Numbered from the stretch's first letter, positions 1 to 9,150 are shown. The stretch is 64,000 bases of DNA from Klebsiella planticola ATCC 33531 (GCF_000735435.1 NZ_JMPP01000014.1:310001-374000), one strand, 5' to 3'. Made by a program: numbers and translations. Notes: a model not told the origin generated them from the letters alone.

Positions 1-821
1 CGCACCGTGTGGCGATAGGCCTGGTTCGGGATCAGCGATTCGGCGCCATCCATCCAGAACTGATACTCCAGTTTCAGATGGTCGAGATAGCGCCGCGCGC
101 CGCGCACGCCATCCTCCTCAAACAGCTCAACCATCAGGGCAAACACCGGCGGCTGCGAGCGGCTGAGGTAGTAGGTACGGTTGCCGTTGGGGATATGACC
201 GTAGGTTTCAATCATCCACGCGAAGTTGTCCGCCATACATTTCAGCAGGTCTTCGCGGCCGCTTTCCGCCAGCCCCAGCATAGTAAAGTAGGAGTCCCAG
301 TAGTAGGTTTCGCTAAAGCGCCCGCCGGGCACGATATAAGACTGTGGTAGCGCCAGCAGCGATGACCAGGGAATATGATCCTGCGGCTCGCGGGTGAGAA
401 CGGGCCAGAGGTTATCGATATGCTCTTTCAGCGATCGCCGGGGATCGGACACGTAGTCGTCAGTGCGGTTGTCCGGCATCCAGAAGTGCTCTTCAACAAA
501 CTGGCGCAGGTCGAATCCAGGCTGGTGCTTCACCCGCCGGTAGTGGATCAAGATATCCAGCGGGTCTTGCTTTGGCGCGCAGTCGGGGAAGGTTTTGCTG
601 TCGGCAAAGATGCGTGATTTCTGCACATGCGTAAAGAGTTCCAGATAGCGGTCGGCAGGCGTCAGGGCATCAGAGGCCGGCAGGCCTTCGATGATCTCCG
701 GCTCCGGTTCGGCATCGAACATTTCATCCAGTTTTAACTCATACGGATCGGCTTCGTAGCACAGATCGCGCTCGATCTTCGGTTTATCGCCATTCTCGTT
801 GCGTAATGTCTGGCTGGACAT
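1..821 (-). CDS. treF: Cytoplasmic trehalase TreF (N-terminal part, runs off the left edge)
   Basis: Hydrolyses alpha,alpha-trehalose to two glucose in the cytoplasm (glycoside hydrolase family 37). About 273 N-terminal codons are visible, starting [20 protein letters not shown]; the catalytic C-terminal half lies outside the window. The first family signature [15 protein letters not shown] is present, followed by the conserved stretch [16 protein letters not shown]. There is no signal peptide, which separates it from the periplasmic paralogue TreA. The E. coli protein has about 549 residues, so roughly half is here. It is in the expected genomic neighbourhood, with gor and prlC nearby. Identity is secure; only the truncation by the window edge limits the description. 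Confidence 0.95.
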   Translation of the reverse strand, partial: MSSQTLRNENGDKPKIERDLCYEADPYELKLDEMFDAEPEPEIIEGLPASDALTPADRYLELFTHVQKSRIFADSKTFPDCAPKQDPLDILIHYRRVKHQPGFDLRQFVEEHFWMPDNRTDDYVSDPRRSLKEHIDNLWPVLTREPQDHIPWSSLLALPQSYIVPGGRFSETYYWDSYFTMLGLAESGREDLLKCMADNFAWMIETYGHIPNGNRTYYLSRSQPPVFALMVELFEEDGVRGARRYLDHLKLEYQFWMDGAESLIPNQAYRHTV

Positions 822-1071
822 AGTGATACGGACCTCCGGATCGCGTCAGTTCAGGGCGCCGGGCCTCTCCCGGCCTGACTATTAAGCTTAGTCATTCGCT
901 TCGGTGTCTGGAAATAAAAGTGTGCGTCAGGTCACGTTTTTTAGCGATGAGTTTAGGTAGAGACGTGGCTAATTTATTGATTTTTTTATATCAAATTGCT
1001 CCGGGTCGGAGGGGGAAATTCGGAGCAATCGTTTTGCAACAAAATCTAATTATGCCGGATAAAACGGGGCG

Positions 1072-2220
1072 TCACTCCCACGCCGCTTCCAGCATCTCCA
1101 GCAGCTGCTCGCTATCCAGCTGCACCGGATTCGCTTTCATGGATGAGGAGCTGCTGGCTGCCAGCGCAGCAGGCTCCAGGGCCTCGTGCGGTACGCCCAG
1201 TTCGCGCAGATTCCCCAGCCCGGCGCCGCGGCTCCATTCGCGCAGGCTATCCCAGGCCGTCTCCGGCTCGACGTCCAGCCCGTCGGCCAGCCACTGGCGG
1301 ACTTCGTCAAAGCGTTCGCGGATAGCCCTGTTGCTGACCTGCGACTCATTGAGCGCCAGGCCGTAAGGCAGCAGGCTGCCGCAGAGTGCGCCGTGGGAAG
1401 CATGGCTCAGTCCCCCCAGCGGGCCGGCCAGCCCATGAATGACGCCAAGACCAGCATTCGCCAGCGCCAGGCCGCCGCACAGGCTGACCCAGGCCATCTC
1501 ATCGCGGCTGTCCGGGCACTCTTTTTCCATCAGCGTGCGGAGCGCTTTGATTCCGCGCGGAATAGCGGCCCGGCACAGCGCATCGGTAAAAGGATTGGCG
1601 CGGGTACAGAGCCAGGGCTCAATGAGCTGGGTAATCGCGTCAAGGCCGGAGCCGAGCGTCACCGCGCGCGGGGCGTTATCGGTCAGCGCCGGGTCGACGA
1701 TGGCCAGCTCCGGCAGCATCCGATCGTCGCGCAGGCTGACTTTTCGCCGCTGCTGAGGGACGTTAATCACCGCATTTTTCGTCACTTCTGCCCCGGTACC
1801 GGCGGTAGTCGGGATAGCGACAAACGGCAGCGGATGCCCTTCTAATACCCGGCCGTTGCCCACCACTTCCAGATACTCCATCACCGGGCCCGAGGCCGGC
1901 ACCAGCGCAGCAATCGCTTTTCCTGCGTCGATAACCGCGCCGCCGCCGAGGCTGACCACCGCCCCGATGCCATTTTCCCGCGCCAGACGCACCCCCTGTT
2001 CAATATCTTCCAGCGTCGGCTCATGGGCTACGGATAGCGTCATCGCTTCAAGATGATGGGCGCGCAGCTCGGTGAGTAAAAAACCGGCCCGCTGCGCGCT
2101 GGCGCCGTGGACCAGCAGTACCTTCGCGGTACGCTGGGCCAGCCAGGGGGCAGCGCTACGGGCAAGGCCGCGGCCAAAACGGATATTGCCGGGCGTGAAA
2201 ACAGTAAACGGAGTCAGCAT
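1072..2220 (-). CDS. Iron-containing alcohol dehydrogenase family protein
   Basis: A 382-residue group III alcohol dehydrogenase, predicted to interconvert an alcohol and an aldehyde or ketone with NAD(P). The nucleotide-binding GGGAVID motif lies at residues 92-98 and IPTTAGTGAEVT at 136-147. The C-terminal metal site is recognisable: Asp194, His262 in the HGLAG motif and His276 in HASHG. The position that is usually the first histidine ligand (DALTH in FucO-like enzymes) is Gln198 here (DAITQ), as in a subset of the family. The substrate cannot be told. It is a monocistronic gene between treF and a divergently placed glutathione transferase gene, with about 120 bases between the two starts. 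Confidence 0.85.
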   Translation of the reverse strand: MLTPFTVFTPGNIRFGRGLARSAAPWLAQRTAKVLLVHGASAQRAGFLLTELRAHHLEAMTLSVAHEPTLEDIEQGVRLARENGIGAVVSLGGGAVIDAGKAIAALVPASGPVMEYLEVVGNGRVLEGHPLPFVAIPTTAGTGAEVTKNAVINVPQQRRKVSLRDDRMLPELAIVDPALTDNAPRAVTLGSGLDAITQLIEPWLCTRANPFTDALCRAAIPRGIKALRTLMEKECPDSRDEMAWVSLCGGLALANAGLGVIHGLAGPLGGLSHASHGALCGSLLPYGLALNESQVSNRAIRERFDEVRQWLADGLDVEPETAWDSLREWSRGAGLGNLRELGVPHEALEPAALAASSSSSMKANPVQLDSEQLLEMLEAAWE

Positions 2221-2342
2221 GGCGGGTTCCCTGTGTCAGCAAAAAAGACTGAAATCAACTATACACATTATCCGGCAGGCTGCCTCTTTGTCGCCGGATA
2301 GAGTAGGGTGGAAGTCACGTTCCTTCGCTTAAGGATGTCACG

Positions 2343-2966
2343 ATGCTAAAAATACTGGGCAAACGCTCATCAATTAACGTTCGTAAAGTGTTATGGACCT
2401 GCGATGAAGTCGGTCTGACCTATCAGCAGGAGGATTACGGCAGCGGTTTCCAGCCGGTCGATAGCGCCGAGTTTCGCGCCCTGAACCCAAACGGCCTGGT
2501 GCCGGTGCTGCTCGACGATGACTTCGTGCTATGGGAGTCAAACAGCATCTGCCGCTATTTGACGCGCAAAGCCGGACGTGAGGATCTGCTACCGGTGACA
2601 CCTCAGGGCGCAGCGGATGTTGAGCGCTGGATGGACTGGCAGGCCACGGAGTTTAACAATGCCTGGCGCTATGCATTTATGGGTCTGGTGCGCAAAGACC
2701 CGCGTTTTCAGGATCCGGCGGCGATTAAGGAGAGCATCGCTACGTGGACCCGCTGTGTTCACATCGTTGAATCACAGCTGCAGCGCACCGGCGCATGGAT
2801 CGCCGGCCCGCAGTTTACGCTGGCGGACATCGTACTGGGTCTGTCGGTACATCGCTGGAAAATGACCCCTTTTGCCCATCCGGAGCTGCCGGCGGTTGAG
2901 CGCTGGTATATGATGCTCAATCAGCGGCCGGCGTTTATGCGCCACGGCAATAACGGTACGGCGTGA
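2343..2966 (+). CDS. Glutathione S-transferase family protein
   Basis: A 207-residue cytosolic glutathione transferase. The N-terminal thioredoxin-like domain (about residues 1-80) has the start of the glutathione site near Ser9/Ser10 (GKRSSINVRKV), the NPNGLVPVL loop with its cis-proline, and the Glu-Ser pair in WESNSICRYL that binds the gamma-glutamyl group. The all-alpha C-terminal domain (about 90-205) carries the family motif TLADIVLG. The natural electrophile is unknown. The gene stands alone and converges with the lacI-family gene downstream; the stop codons are only 16 bases apart, and I see no clear intrinsic terminator between them. Confidence 0.88.
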   Translation: MLKILGKRSSINVRKVLWTCDEVGLTYQQEDYGSGFQPVDSAEFRALNPNGLVPVLLDDDFVLWESNSICRYLTRKAGREDLLPVTPQGAADVERWMDWQATEFNNAWRYAFMGLVRKDPRFQDPAAIKESIATWTRCVHIVESQLQRTGAWIAGPQFTLADIVLGLSVHRWKMTPFAHPELPAVERWYMMLNQRPAFMRHGNNGTA

Positions 2967-2982
2967 CGGTCGACTCCAGGAG

Positions 2983-3999
2983 TTAACGCCGCGGCCGGGT
3001 ACTGCCCCTGATAATGAGCTTGCCTTTCAACACGTGCTGCACGGGGGCCGCCTCCGCACTATCCAACTGCGTCTTTAATACCGCGATCGCCGCTTCCACC
3101 ATCTCCGAGAGCGGCTGCACCCAGGTGGTGAGATCGATCAGCGGCCAGCTGGCCATCGCGATATCGTCAAAGCCGACGACCGAAATATCGTGGCCGGCCC
3201 GCATACCCATTTCGCCCACCACGACGTTTAATGCCGCGATCGCCATCATGTCATTGGCGCAAAACAGCGCATCCGGCGGGTCTGGCAGGGCCATCAGCCT
3301 GCGGGTGGCGTTCATCGCTTCTTCAATCGACCACATCCCGCTATCGCGCAACGGGGGCCTGGCCCCGCGCGTATCCAGCCGGTGGCGAAAGCCGGTTTCC
3401 CGGTCGCGGCTGGTGGATGAGGTATCTCTCCCGGCAATAAACGCCAGCTGCCGGTGGCCGGCATCCAGCAGAAAATCGGCAATCGCCGCGCCGCCGGCGA
3501 GGTTGTCGCTGGTGACGCTGGAGACGGACTGGCTGTCATTTTTACGATTGAGCAGCAAAACCGGGAGCCCGAGGTGCTGGCACTCCTGGGCGAAGTGGGA
3601 AGAGAGGCTGCTGGAAACCAGCACCAGCGCTTCGACGCGATGGCGCAGGATCTCCTCCATGATCGGCGTGGTATCGTCATCGCGATACATGGAAAACAGC
3701 AGTACCCGATATCCCATCAGATTAAGCTTATGCGAAAGCTCATCGAGGACGGCCGAATAGAACGGATTGACCAGTCCAGGTACCACAATGCCTATCAGAT
3801 TGGAGCGGCGGGTGATCAGCGATTGCGCGATAAAGCTCGGCCGATAGCCGAGCTCTGCGGCGACTTTGCGCACTTTCTCCCGGGTGGCGGGCGATATTTT
3901 CGCCCCGTCGGTAAAGGCTCTGGAAACTGCAGATTGCGAGACACCCGCCGCTTTCGCAACGTCATAACTTGTCACCGCTCGTTTGATTGAACCTGCCAT
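2983..3999 (-). CDS. LacI family transcriptional regulator
   Basis: A 338-residue repressor-type regulator with the LacI helix-turn-helix at the N terminus (TSYDVAKAAGVSQSAVSRAF) followed by a periplasmic-binding-protein-like effector domain (VPGLVNPFYSAVLDEL, then FCANDMMAIAAL and GFDDIAMASW). The open frame continues upstream to 4107, but the start at 3999 is preferred: it has a GGGAG ribosome site eight bases upstream, puts the helix-turn-helix about ten residues from the N terminus as usual, and leaves the 14-bp palindrome at 4077-4090 outside the coding region. It diverges from a HisD-like dehydrogenase and permease operon, which it very probably controls. The effector is unknown. Confidence 0.92.
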   Translation of the reverse strand: MAGSIKRAVTSYDVAKAAGVSQSAVSRAFTDGAKISPATREKVRKVAAELGYRPSFIAQSLITRRSNLIGIVVPGLVNPFYSAVLDELSHKLNLMGYRVLLFSMYRDDDTTPIMEEILRHRVEALVLVSSSLSSHFAQECQHLGLPVLLLNRKNDSQSVSSVTSDNLAGGAAIADFLLDAGHRQLAFIAGRDTSSTSRDRETGFRHRLDTRGARPPLRDSGMWSIEEAMNATRRLMALPDPPDALFCANDMMAIAALNVVVGEMGMRAGHDISVVGFDDIAMASWPLIDLTTWVQPLSEMVEAAIAVLKTQLDSAEAAPVQHVLKGKLIIRGSTRPRR

Positions 4000-4076
4000 T
4001 CCTTTGTCTCCCGCTAACGAATGCCTCGTCATTATGCGTGAATCTGCCCCGCTGTCACTCATTTTGCGATCTGCGT

Positions 4077-4090
4077 TGCATTCGAATGCA
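4077..4090. promoter_or_regulatory. Probable LacI-family operator, copy 1
   Basis: Perfect 14-bp palindrome TGCATTCGAATGCA with a central CG, the shape typical of LacI-family operators. A second near-identical copy lies 55 bp away centre to centre (4132-4145), about five helical turns, which would suit looping or tetramer binding. Both lie between the divergent regulator and dehydrogenase genes. Assignment to the adjacent regulator is inference. Confidence 0.75.
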
Positions 4091-4131
4091 TTGATCCTTT
4101 TCATCACATCTTATTCACGCCAGGATACAAA

Positions 4132-4145
4132 TGAATTCGAATGCA
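4132..4145. promoter_or_regulatory. Probable LacI-family operator, copy 2
   Basis: TGAATTCGAATGCA, the same 14-bp palindrome as at 4077-4090 with one mismatch, placed 34 bases upstream of the dehydrogenase start at 4180, where a bound repressor would block transcription or clearance of the dehydrogenase-permease operon. Confidence 0.72.
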
Positions 4146-4179
4146 TTAGCATTTTATTAACATCATAGTGAGGCAAATT

Positions 4180-5487
4180 ATGGCGACCTGGATCAAACGC
4201 GGGGCTGAATCTGAAGCGGTAAAAACGCACGATCGTTCCGTTCGTGAAGCGGTGGAAAAAATTCTGGCGGACATTGAAGCGCGCGGAGACGCCGCGGTAC
4301 GCGAGCTGTCGATTAAGTTCGACAAGCTCGACAGAGAGGACTTCCGTCTCAGCCAGCAGGAGATTGACGACTGTTATGCCCAGCTCTCCGCACGCGATAT
4401 TGCGGACATCCGTTTTGCCCAGGAGCAGGTGCGCAACTTTGCTCAGCATCAGCGTGACAGCATGAAAGATATTGAGGTGGAGACCTTACCGGGAGTCATT
4501 CTGGGCCATAAAAATATTCCGGTCAGCGCGGCGGGCTGCTACGTCCCGGGCGGCAAGTACCCGCTGCTGGCCTCGGCGCATATGTCGATCATTACGGCTA
4601 AAGTGGCCGGCGTGCCGCGCATCGTCACCTGCGCGCCGCCGTTTAACGGTAAACCGGCTCCGGCCATTGTGGTGGCGCAGCATATGGCGGGTGCGGATGA
4701 AATTTACTGTCTGGGCGGTATTCAGGCGGTGGCGGCGATGGCGGTCGGCACTGAGAGCATTGCTCCGGTCGATATGCTGGTGGGGCCGGGAAATGCGTTT
4801 GTTGCCGAAGCCAAGCGACAGCTGTTCGGCCGCGTCGGTATCGACCTGTTTGCCGGGCCAACCGAAACCCTGGTGATTGCCGATGAGAGCGTGGATGGCG
4901 AAATCTGCGCCACCGACCTGCTGGGCCAGGCCGAGCATGGCCTGGATTCACCGGCTATTCTGCTGACCACTTCCGGGAAGCTGGCGCGCGAAACCCTGGC
5001 GGAGATTGAGCGTTTGCTGGCGGTGCTGCCGACGGCGGAAATCGCTCGTCAATCGTGGGATAAATTTGGCGAGGTTATCGTCGCCCAGGACAAGGAAGAG
5101 ATGTTGAAGATTGCCAATGAGCTGGCCTTCGAACATGTGCAGGTCATGACGGAAGATCCTGACTGGTTCCTCGCCAATATGCAGAACTTCGGCGCGCTGT
5201 TCCTTGGCCCGCGTACCAACGTGGCCTATGGCGATAAGGTTATCGGGACTAACCATACGCTGCCTACGCGCAAAGCGGCGCGCTATACCGGGGGGCTGTG
5301 GGTCGGCAAATTCATCAAAACCTGCACTTATCAAAAGGTACTGACCGATAGCGCTTCCGCGCAGATTGGCGAGTACTGCTCGCGTCTGTGCGCGCTGGAA
5401 GGGTTCTCCGGACACGGCGAGCAGGCCAACGTTCGCGTACGTCGCTATGGCCATAAAGATGTGCCTTACGCCGGTATCCCCGAGTGA
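4180..5487 (+). CDS. Histidinol dehydrogenase family protein (HisD/HpsN-like NAD-dependent alcohol dehydrogenase)
   Basis: A 435-residue HisD-fold enzyme that keeps the zinc and catalytic residues of the family: Gln250 and His253 (LGQAEHG), Glu318-His319 (FEH), Asp352 (GDK, followed by GTNHTLPT) and His412 (FSGHGEQ). Its context (regulator of the LacI family, GntP-type permease) is catabolic, not a histidine operon, so it is a paralogue acting on another amino- or hydroxy-alcohol. The best-known non-histidine member is sulfopropanediol 3-dehydrogenase (HpsN), a reasonable but unproven analogue. A GTG at 4168 is in frame, but the GAGG ribosome site at 4170-4173 fits the ATG at 4180 better. A 73-base gap separates it from the permease gene, so the two are likely co-transcribed. 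Confidence 0.85.
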   Translation: MATWIKRGAESEAVKTHDRSVREAVEKILADIEARGDAAVRELSIKFDKLDREDFRLSQQEIDDCYAQLSARDIADIRFAQEQVRNFAQHQRDSMKDIEVETLPGVILGHKNIPVSAAGCYVPGGKYPLLASAHMSIITAKVAGVPRIVTCAPPFNGKPAPAIVVAQHMAGADEIYCLGGIQAVAAMAVGTESIAPVDMLVGPGNAFVAEAKRQLFGRVGIDLFAGPTETLVIADESVDGEICATDLLGQAEHGLDSPAILLTTSGKLARETLAEIERLLAVLPTAEIARQSWDKFGEVIVAQDKEEMLKIANELAFEHVQVMTEDPDWFLANMQNFGALFLGPRTNVAYGDKVIGTNHTLPTRKAARYTGGLWVGKFIKTCTYQKVLTDSASAQIGEYCSRLCALEGFSGHGEQANVRVRRYGHKDVPYAGIPE

Positions 5488-5560
5488 GCATTCAGCACTG
5501 AAGCGGAGGGCAGGATAAGCCCCTCTGGATAACATCGGCCGCCATATAACTCGGAGAAAA

Positions 5561-6979
5561 GTGGCGGCCACGCTGATGGATAGCCCTATGGACGTATTGA
5601 TTGCCTTACTGGCGTTAGGAGTATTGATGTTAGCCGCCTATCGTGGCTACAGCGTGATCCTCTTTGCCCCCCTGGCCGCACTTGGCGCCGTTTTGTTAAC
5701 TCAACCGGCGGCGGTTGCGCCTGTTTTCAGCGATATCTTCATGGATAAGCTGGTTGGGTTTGTGAAGCTCTATTTCCCGGTGTTTTTGCTCGGGGCGGTT
5801 TTCGGCAAGCTGATTGAGTTTTCCGGCTTTTCCCGCTCGATTGTCAGCGCCGTGACCCGCTTAATGGGCCAGAACAAGGCGATGCCGGTGATTATCCTGG
5901 TGTGCGCTCTGCTGACCTACGGCGGCGTTTCGCTGTTTGTGGTGGTCTTCGCAGTCTATCCGTTTGCCGCTGAAATGTTCCGTCAGAGCCAGATCCCTAA
6001 ACGCCTGATGCCGGCCACCATTGCGCTGGGGGCCTTTACCTTCACCATGGATGCCCTGCCGGGTTCGCCGCAGATCCAGAACATCATCCCGACCACCTTT
6101 TATGGCACCACCTCCTGGGCCGCGCCGTGGCTGGGGATTCTCGGATCGGCCTTCGTGGCGATCGGCGGCTGGCTCTATCTCGAAGCAATGCGGCGTAAAG
6201 CGCAGCGTAACGGGGAAGGTTATGGCACAAATTTAGTGAATGAGCCGGAAACCCCGGCGGACCTCAATTTGCCGCATCCGTTTATCGCGCTGTTGCCGCT
6301 GATGGTGGTCGGTATCGCCAACCTGATTTTTACCTGGCTTATTCCTCTGACCTACGGCGGCCATTTCCTGATTGACCTGCCGGGGCTGAAAGCGCCGCTG
6401 ACAAGCGATGTCAAAAAGATGGTCGCCATCTGGGCCGTCATGGCGGCGCTGTTGTGCGGTATTGTCACCATCTTTTTGTTTGCCTGGCGCAGCCTGAAAG
6501 GCAAGCTGGCGGATGGCAGTAAGGTGGCGGTCGGCGGCGCGATGCTCGCGTCGTTGAATACCGCATCGGAGTACGGTTTTGGCGGCGTCATCGCTGCGCT
6601 GCCGGGGTTTGTCCAGGTGGCCGATGCGCTGAAAGCTATCCCTAACCCGCTCATTAATCAGGCGATCACCATCAATATTCTCTCCGGGATCACCGGCTCG
6701 TCCTCGGGCGGCATGAGTATTGCGCTGGCGGCGATGGCCGATCGCTTTATTGAGGCGGCCCATGCGGCGGGGATCCCGCTGGAGGTGATGCACCGCGTCG
6801 CGTCGATGGCGGCGGGGGGAATGGATACGCTGCCGCACAACGGGGCGATCATCACGCTGCTGGCGGTGACGGGGTTAACTCATCGTCAGGCCTATAAACC
6901 GATACTCGGGATTACGCTGTTTAAGATTCTCGGGGCGTTTTTCATTATTGGCGTTTATTACGCGACGGGACTGGTGTAA
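5561..6979 (+). CDS. GntP family permease
   Basis: A polytopic inner-membrane transporter of about 472 residues with some 12 hydrophobic segments, resembling the gluconate/GntP family of proton-coupled carboxylate and sugar-acid permeases. Recognisable family blocks are YGGVSLFVVVFAVYPFA and the stretch TMDALPGSPQIQN about 160 residues in; the C-terminal half has the conserved small-residue block SGITGSSSGGMS and AGGMDTLPHNGA. The start taken is a GTG preceded by GGAG; ATG codons at 5576 and 5588 are alternatives and would only shorten the N terminus. It follows the HisD-like dehydrogenase gene and presumably imports that enzyme's substrate or a precursor. The substrate cannot be read from the sequence. 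Confidence 0.85.
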   Translation: MAATLMDSPMDVLIALLALGVLMLAAYRGYSVILFAPLAALGAVLLTQPAAVAPVFSDIFMDKLVGFVKLYFPVFLLGAVFGKLIEFSGFSRSIVSAVTRLMGQNKAMPVIILVCALLTYGGVSLFVVVFAVYPFAAEMFRQSQIPKRLMPATIALGAFTFTMDALPGSPQIQNIIPTTFYGTTSWAAPWLGILGSAFVAIGGWLYLEAMRRKAQRNGEGYGTNLVNEPETPADLNLPHPFIALLPLMVVGIANLIFTWLIPLTYGGHFLIDLPGLKAPLTSDVKKMVAIWAVMAALLCGIVTIFLFAWRSLKGKLADGSKVAVGGAMLASLNTASEYGFGGVIAALPGFVQVADALKAIPNPLINQAITINILSGITGSSSGGMSIALAAMADRFIEAAHAAGIPLEVMHRVASMAAGGMDTLPHNGAIITLLAVTGLTHRQAYKPILGITLFKILGAFFIIGVYYATGLV

Positions 6980-6996
6980 CGAGACCAATCAGAGCA

Positions 6997-7023
6997 GACC
7001 GTCTGGCAGCGTGTCAGACGGTC
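6997..7023 (+). terminator. Hairpin after the permease gene, possible terminator
   Basis: Nine-base perfect stem GACCGTCTG/CAGACGGTC with a nine-base loop, 18 bases after the permease stop. The T-run (CGTTTTT) comes only about eight bases later, so termination is likely but the signal is not canonical. Confidence 0.5.
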
Positions 7024-7129
7024 GTTCAGACGTTTTTCAGCCTGTTCGCTTTGCAATGACCGTTGACTGTCGTTACGATCTCTGACTCTTTATTCTCCCC
7101 TTGATTTCAGTACGGCAGGAAGGTGTGGT

Positions 7130-8395
7130 TTGAACAGGCAGTTGAGCCCTGTGCTATTGGCGTCGCTGCTGCTTGTAGGATGCTCCGGAACGCTTTCACA
7201 AATGAGCGTCCCCTCAGATGAAACCAGCCTGGTCGGGCAAAATAGCCATGTTCTGCCCATCGATGCGTTCGTCAGCCGCTATATGCAACGCAAGCAGGTC
7301 AGCGGCGTGGTGGTGGCGATCATTCATCACAACGGTCCGGCGGAGTTCCACTGCTATGGTGTGACCGATGCCAAAAACCGTTATCCCATTACCCCGGATA
7401 CGCTCTTTGCACTGGGTTCGCTGAGTAAAGGCACCACCGCCGAGGTGATAACCCTGCTGGTCAACGAGGGGCGACTGCACTGGGACGATACGCTACTGAC
7501 GTTGTTACCGCCGGGTACGCCGCTGAGTGATGACGCGAAAAAAATCACCTTGTTGCAGCTGGTGACGCACACTTCAGGCCTGCCGCGCCAGCCGATGAAC
7601 CTGCTGTCGCTTGAGCATTTGCTGGTTTATCTGAGTGATGGCGAAAATTTCTATCACGAACTGGATAATGAGCGGGTACTGAGTTACCTGAGCACCTTTA
7701 ACGCGCCGCTGAGCCATGAGCCGGAATACTCCAATCTGGGCTACGCAATTCTGGGTTATATCCTTACCTATCAGACCGGCGAATCCGTTGCGGCGCTGGC
7801 CTCAAGGATGATTTTCCAGCCGCTGGCGATGAGAAATAGCAGCTATCTTCCGCAGACCCTGCGCGAATATCCCCGGCGGGCCCTCGGCCATGCCGGCGAC
7901 CAGCCGAAGTTTAAACCTCGCGGCGCGCTTACGCCGGACTGGCAGTTCAGCAACAATATGGTCGGAGCGGCGAACCTGTACAGCGATGCTCGCGATCTGA
8001 TCGAATACGCCCGCGCCCATTTTTCTCCGACCCAACATGCCGCGCTGGATAAGGCTTTTGCCGACGTCAGCGTTGATTACTATCCGCGGGAAAAAGAGGC
8101 GGCCAATATCGCCTGGGTGACCGATACCCTCGCTGGGCAAAGAATCACCTATCAGGTGGGTTATATCGGTGGCTATTCCAGCTATATCGGTTTTGATAAG
8201 GCTAATCAGAATGCGGTGGTGGTGCTGCAAAACAGCTTTAACTGGAGTAACTACATCGGCCACGCTATTTTGCAAAATCGGCTATCAGCACCGTCGGTAA
8301 GTCCCCCTCTGTCTGGCGAACAGGTCAACCCCTGTAGCGGATATGACAGCGTATACCAACGTCCCCCGTTGTCTGAGCGGTCCTCACACCTGTAG
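7130..8395 (+). CDS. Serine hydrolase / beta-lactamase family lipoprotein
   Basis: A 421-residue member of the class C beta-lactamase/DD-peptidase-like serine hydrolases. A signal peptide ends in a lipobox (LLVG followed by Cys18), so the mature protein is a lipoprotein. The catalytic Ser97-Leu-Ser-Lys100 tetrad (SxxK) and Tyr200-Ser-Asn202 (YxN) are in place, and the third element is represented by the glycine-rich GYIGGYSSYIG. It starts at a TTG codon with AAGG about six bases upstream. It is a single gene with no AmpR-type neighbour, so a peptidoglycan or esterase role is more likely than antibiotic resistance; activity cannot be deduced. Confidence 0.82.
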   Translation: MNRQLSPVLLASLLLVGCSGTLSQMSVPSDETSLVGQNSHVLPIDAFVSRYMQRKQVSGVVVAIIHHNGPAEFHCYGVTDAKNRYPITPDTLFALGSLSKGTTAEVITLLVNEGRLHWDDTLLTLLPPGTPLSDDAKKITLLQLVTHTSGLPRQPMNLLSLEHLLVYLSDGENFYHELDNERVLSYLSTFNAPLSHEPEYSNLGYAILGYILTYQTGESVAALASRMIFQPLAMRNSSYLPQTLREYPRRALGHAGDQPKFKPRGALTPDWQFSNNMVGAANLYSDARDLIEYARAHFSPTQHAALDKAFADVSVDYYPREKEAANIAWVTDTLAGQRITYQVGYIGGYSSYIGFDKANQNAVVVLQNSFNWSNYIGHAILQNRLSAPSVSPPLSGEQVNPCSGYDSVYQRPPLSERSSHL

Positions 8396-8493
8396 GCGCG
8401 TCCCGTCACTCTCCTGAAGACTGAGTAAATGGATTTCTATCTACATGATAAATAATGTTTTTATTTTTACTCTGTCTTCTTGAATATCTTTTG

Positions 8494-8509
8494 TGTGATG
8501 CATAGCACA
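8494..8509. promoter_or_regulatory. CRP-cAMP binding site upstream of the PTS operon
   Basis: TGTGATGCATAGCACA matches the CRP consensus TGTGA-N6-TCACA at nine of ten positions. It lies about 60 bases upstream of a plausible transcription start for the PTS genes, a class I-like position. This fits catabolite control of a sugar operon. Confidence 0.75.
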
Positions 8510-8526
8510 AAAAAAAGCCAGCGCTA

Positions 8527-8553
8527 TTGAAGCAAGTTCGTACCAGGTATAGC
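8527..8553 (+). promoter_or_regulatory. Candidate sigma-70 promoter of the PTS operon
   Basis: TTGAAG (8527-8532) and TATAGC (8548-8553) with a 15-base spacer, between the CRP site and the palindrome at 8569-8592. The hexamers match the consensus only moderately (four of six each), as expected for an activator-dependent promoter. Confidence 0.4.
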
Positions 8554-8568
8554 TTTAAATCACTTGAA

Positions 8569-8592
8569 CATGGTTGTACATAGACAACCATG
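8569..8592. promoter_or_regulatory. Inverted repeat, probable operator of the PTS operon
   Basis: Perfect nine-base inverted repeat CATGGTTGT/ACAACCATG with a six-base spacer, just downstream of the candidate promoter. It contains TTGTACATA, shared in eight of nine positions with TTGTTCATA at 13608-13616 in front of the GntR-family gene, so it is likely the target of that regulator. Confidence 0.6.
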
Positions 8593-8646
8593 ACTGACAG
8601 TAGATATGTTACACGCAAATCTCTCACCGGGACCCGAGGTGTTTTT

Positions 8647-9111
8647 ATGTCCATTGCAACCAGTCTTGATAACGATTTTATATTGCTAAACCACCCTGGG
8701 GGTGAGCGTGAAACGTTGTTTGGCGAGGTAGGCAACCTGCTCTATAGGCATGGCTTTGTCGAAAGTACTTATCTTTCTGCCTTAATCAGCAGGGAAGAAA
8801 ATAATCCGACGGCGATGCAACTGGAGAGAATTGGTGTCGCGATTCCTCATGTGGATGTTGAGCATATTAAAGAGGAAAAACTGGTTGTAGTGACCTGCCC
8901 GGAAGGGATTGAATTTAAGCAGGCAGAAGATCCCGATGAAGTTATGTCGGTACAGGTTATATTTTTCCTGCTGTTAAAAGAAAAAGATGCGCATATTGAT
9001 TTTCTCATGAAAATGATCGGCTTGTTCAGACAAACTGACAAGATGGATGCGATTTTAAAAGCCAGTTCACCTTCAGTGGTGAAGACACTCCTCGAAGAAG
9101 TCATTAATTAA
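8647..9111 (+). CDS. PTS sugar transporter subunit IIA (fructose/galactitol-type EIIA)
   Basis: A 154-residue EIIA of the PTS_EIIA_2 fold, most like the galactitol enzyme GatA in length and layout. The phosphorylated histidine is His68 in the motif GVAIPHVD. It accepts phosphate from an HPr and passes it to the IIB protein encoded next. An in-frame ATG exists at 8590, inside the inverted repeat, but GAGGT at 8636-8640 fits the ATG at 8647. It is the first gene of the five-gene unit IIA-IIB-IIC-kinase-dehydrogenase. Base composition is AT-richer than the flanking chromosomal genes. Confidence 0.9.
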   Translation: MSIATSLDNDFILLNHPGGERETLFGEVGNLLYRHGFVESTYLSALISREENNPTAMQLERIGVAIPHVDVEHIKEEKLVVVTCPEGIEFKQAEDPDEVMSVQVIFFLLLKEKDAHIDFLMKMIGLFRQTDKMDAILKASSPSVVKTLLEEVIN

Positions 9112-9150
9112 AATAGCAACTACACCTGATAAATGTACCCGGAGATTACG

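Noticed and set aside
4000-4107. N-terminal extension of the LacI regulator by 36 codons
   Set aside because: It would include the operator palindrome at 4077-4090 as coding sequence and displace the helix-turn-helix from its usual place near the N terminus; the start at 3999 has a better ribosome site.
4180-5487. Annotation as the histidine biosynthesis enzyme HisD
   Set aside because: The neighbours are a LacI regulator and a permease, not his genes, so a paralogue with another substrate is more likely.
7130-8395. An AmpC-type antibiotic resistance gene
   Set aside because: It is a lipoprotein of the broader serine hydrolase family with no AmpR partner and a poorly matching third motif; no evidence for beta-lactamase activity.
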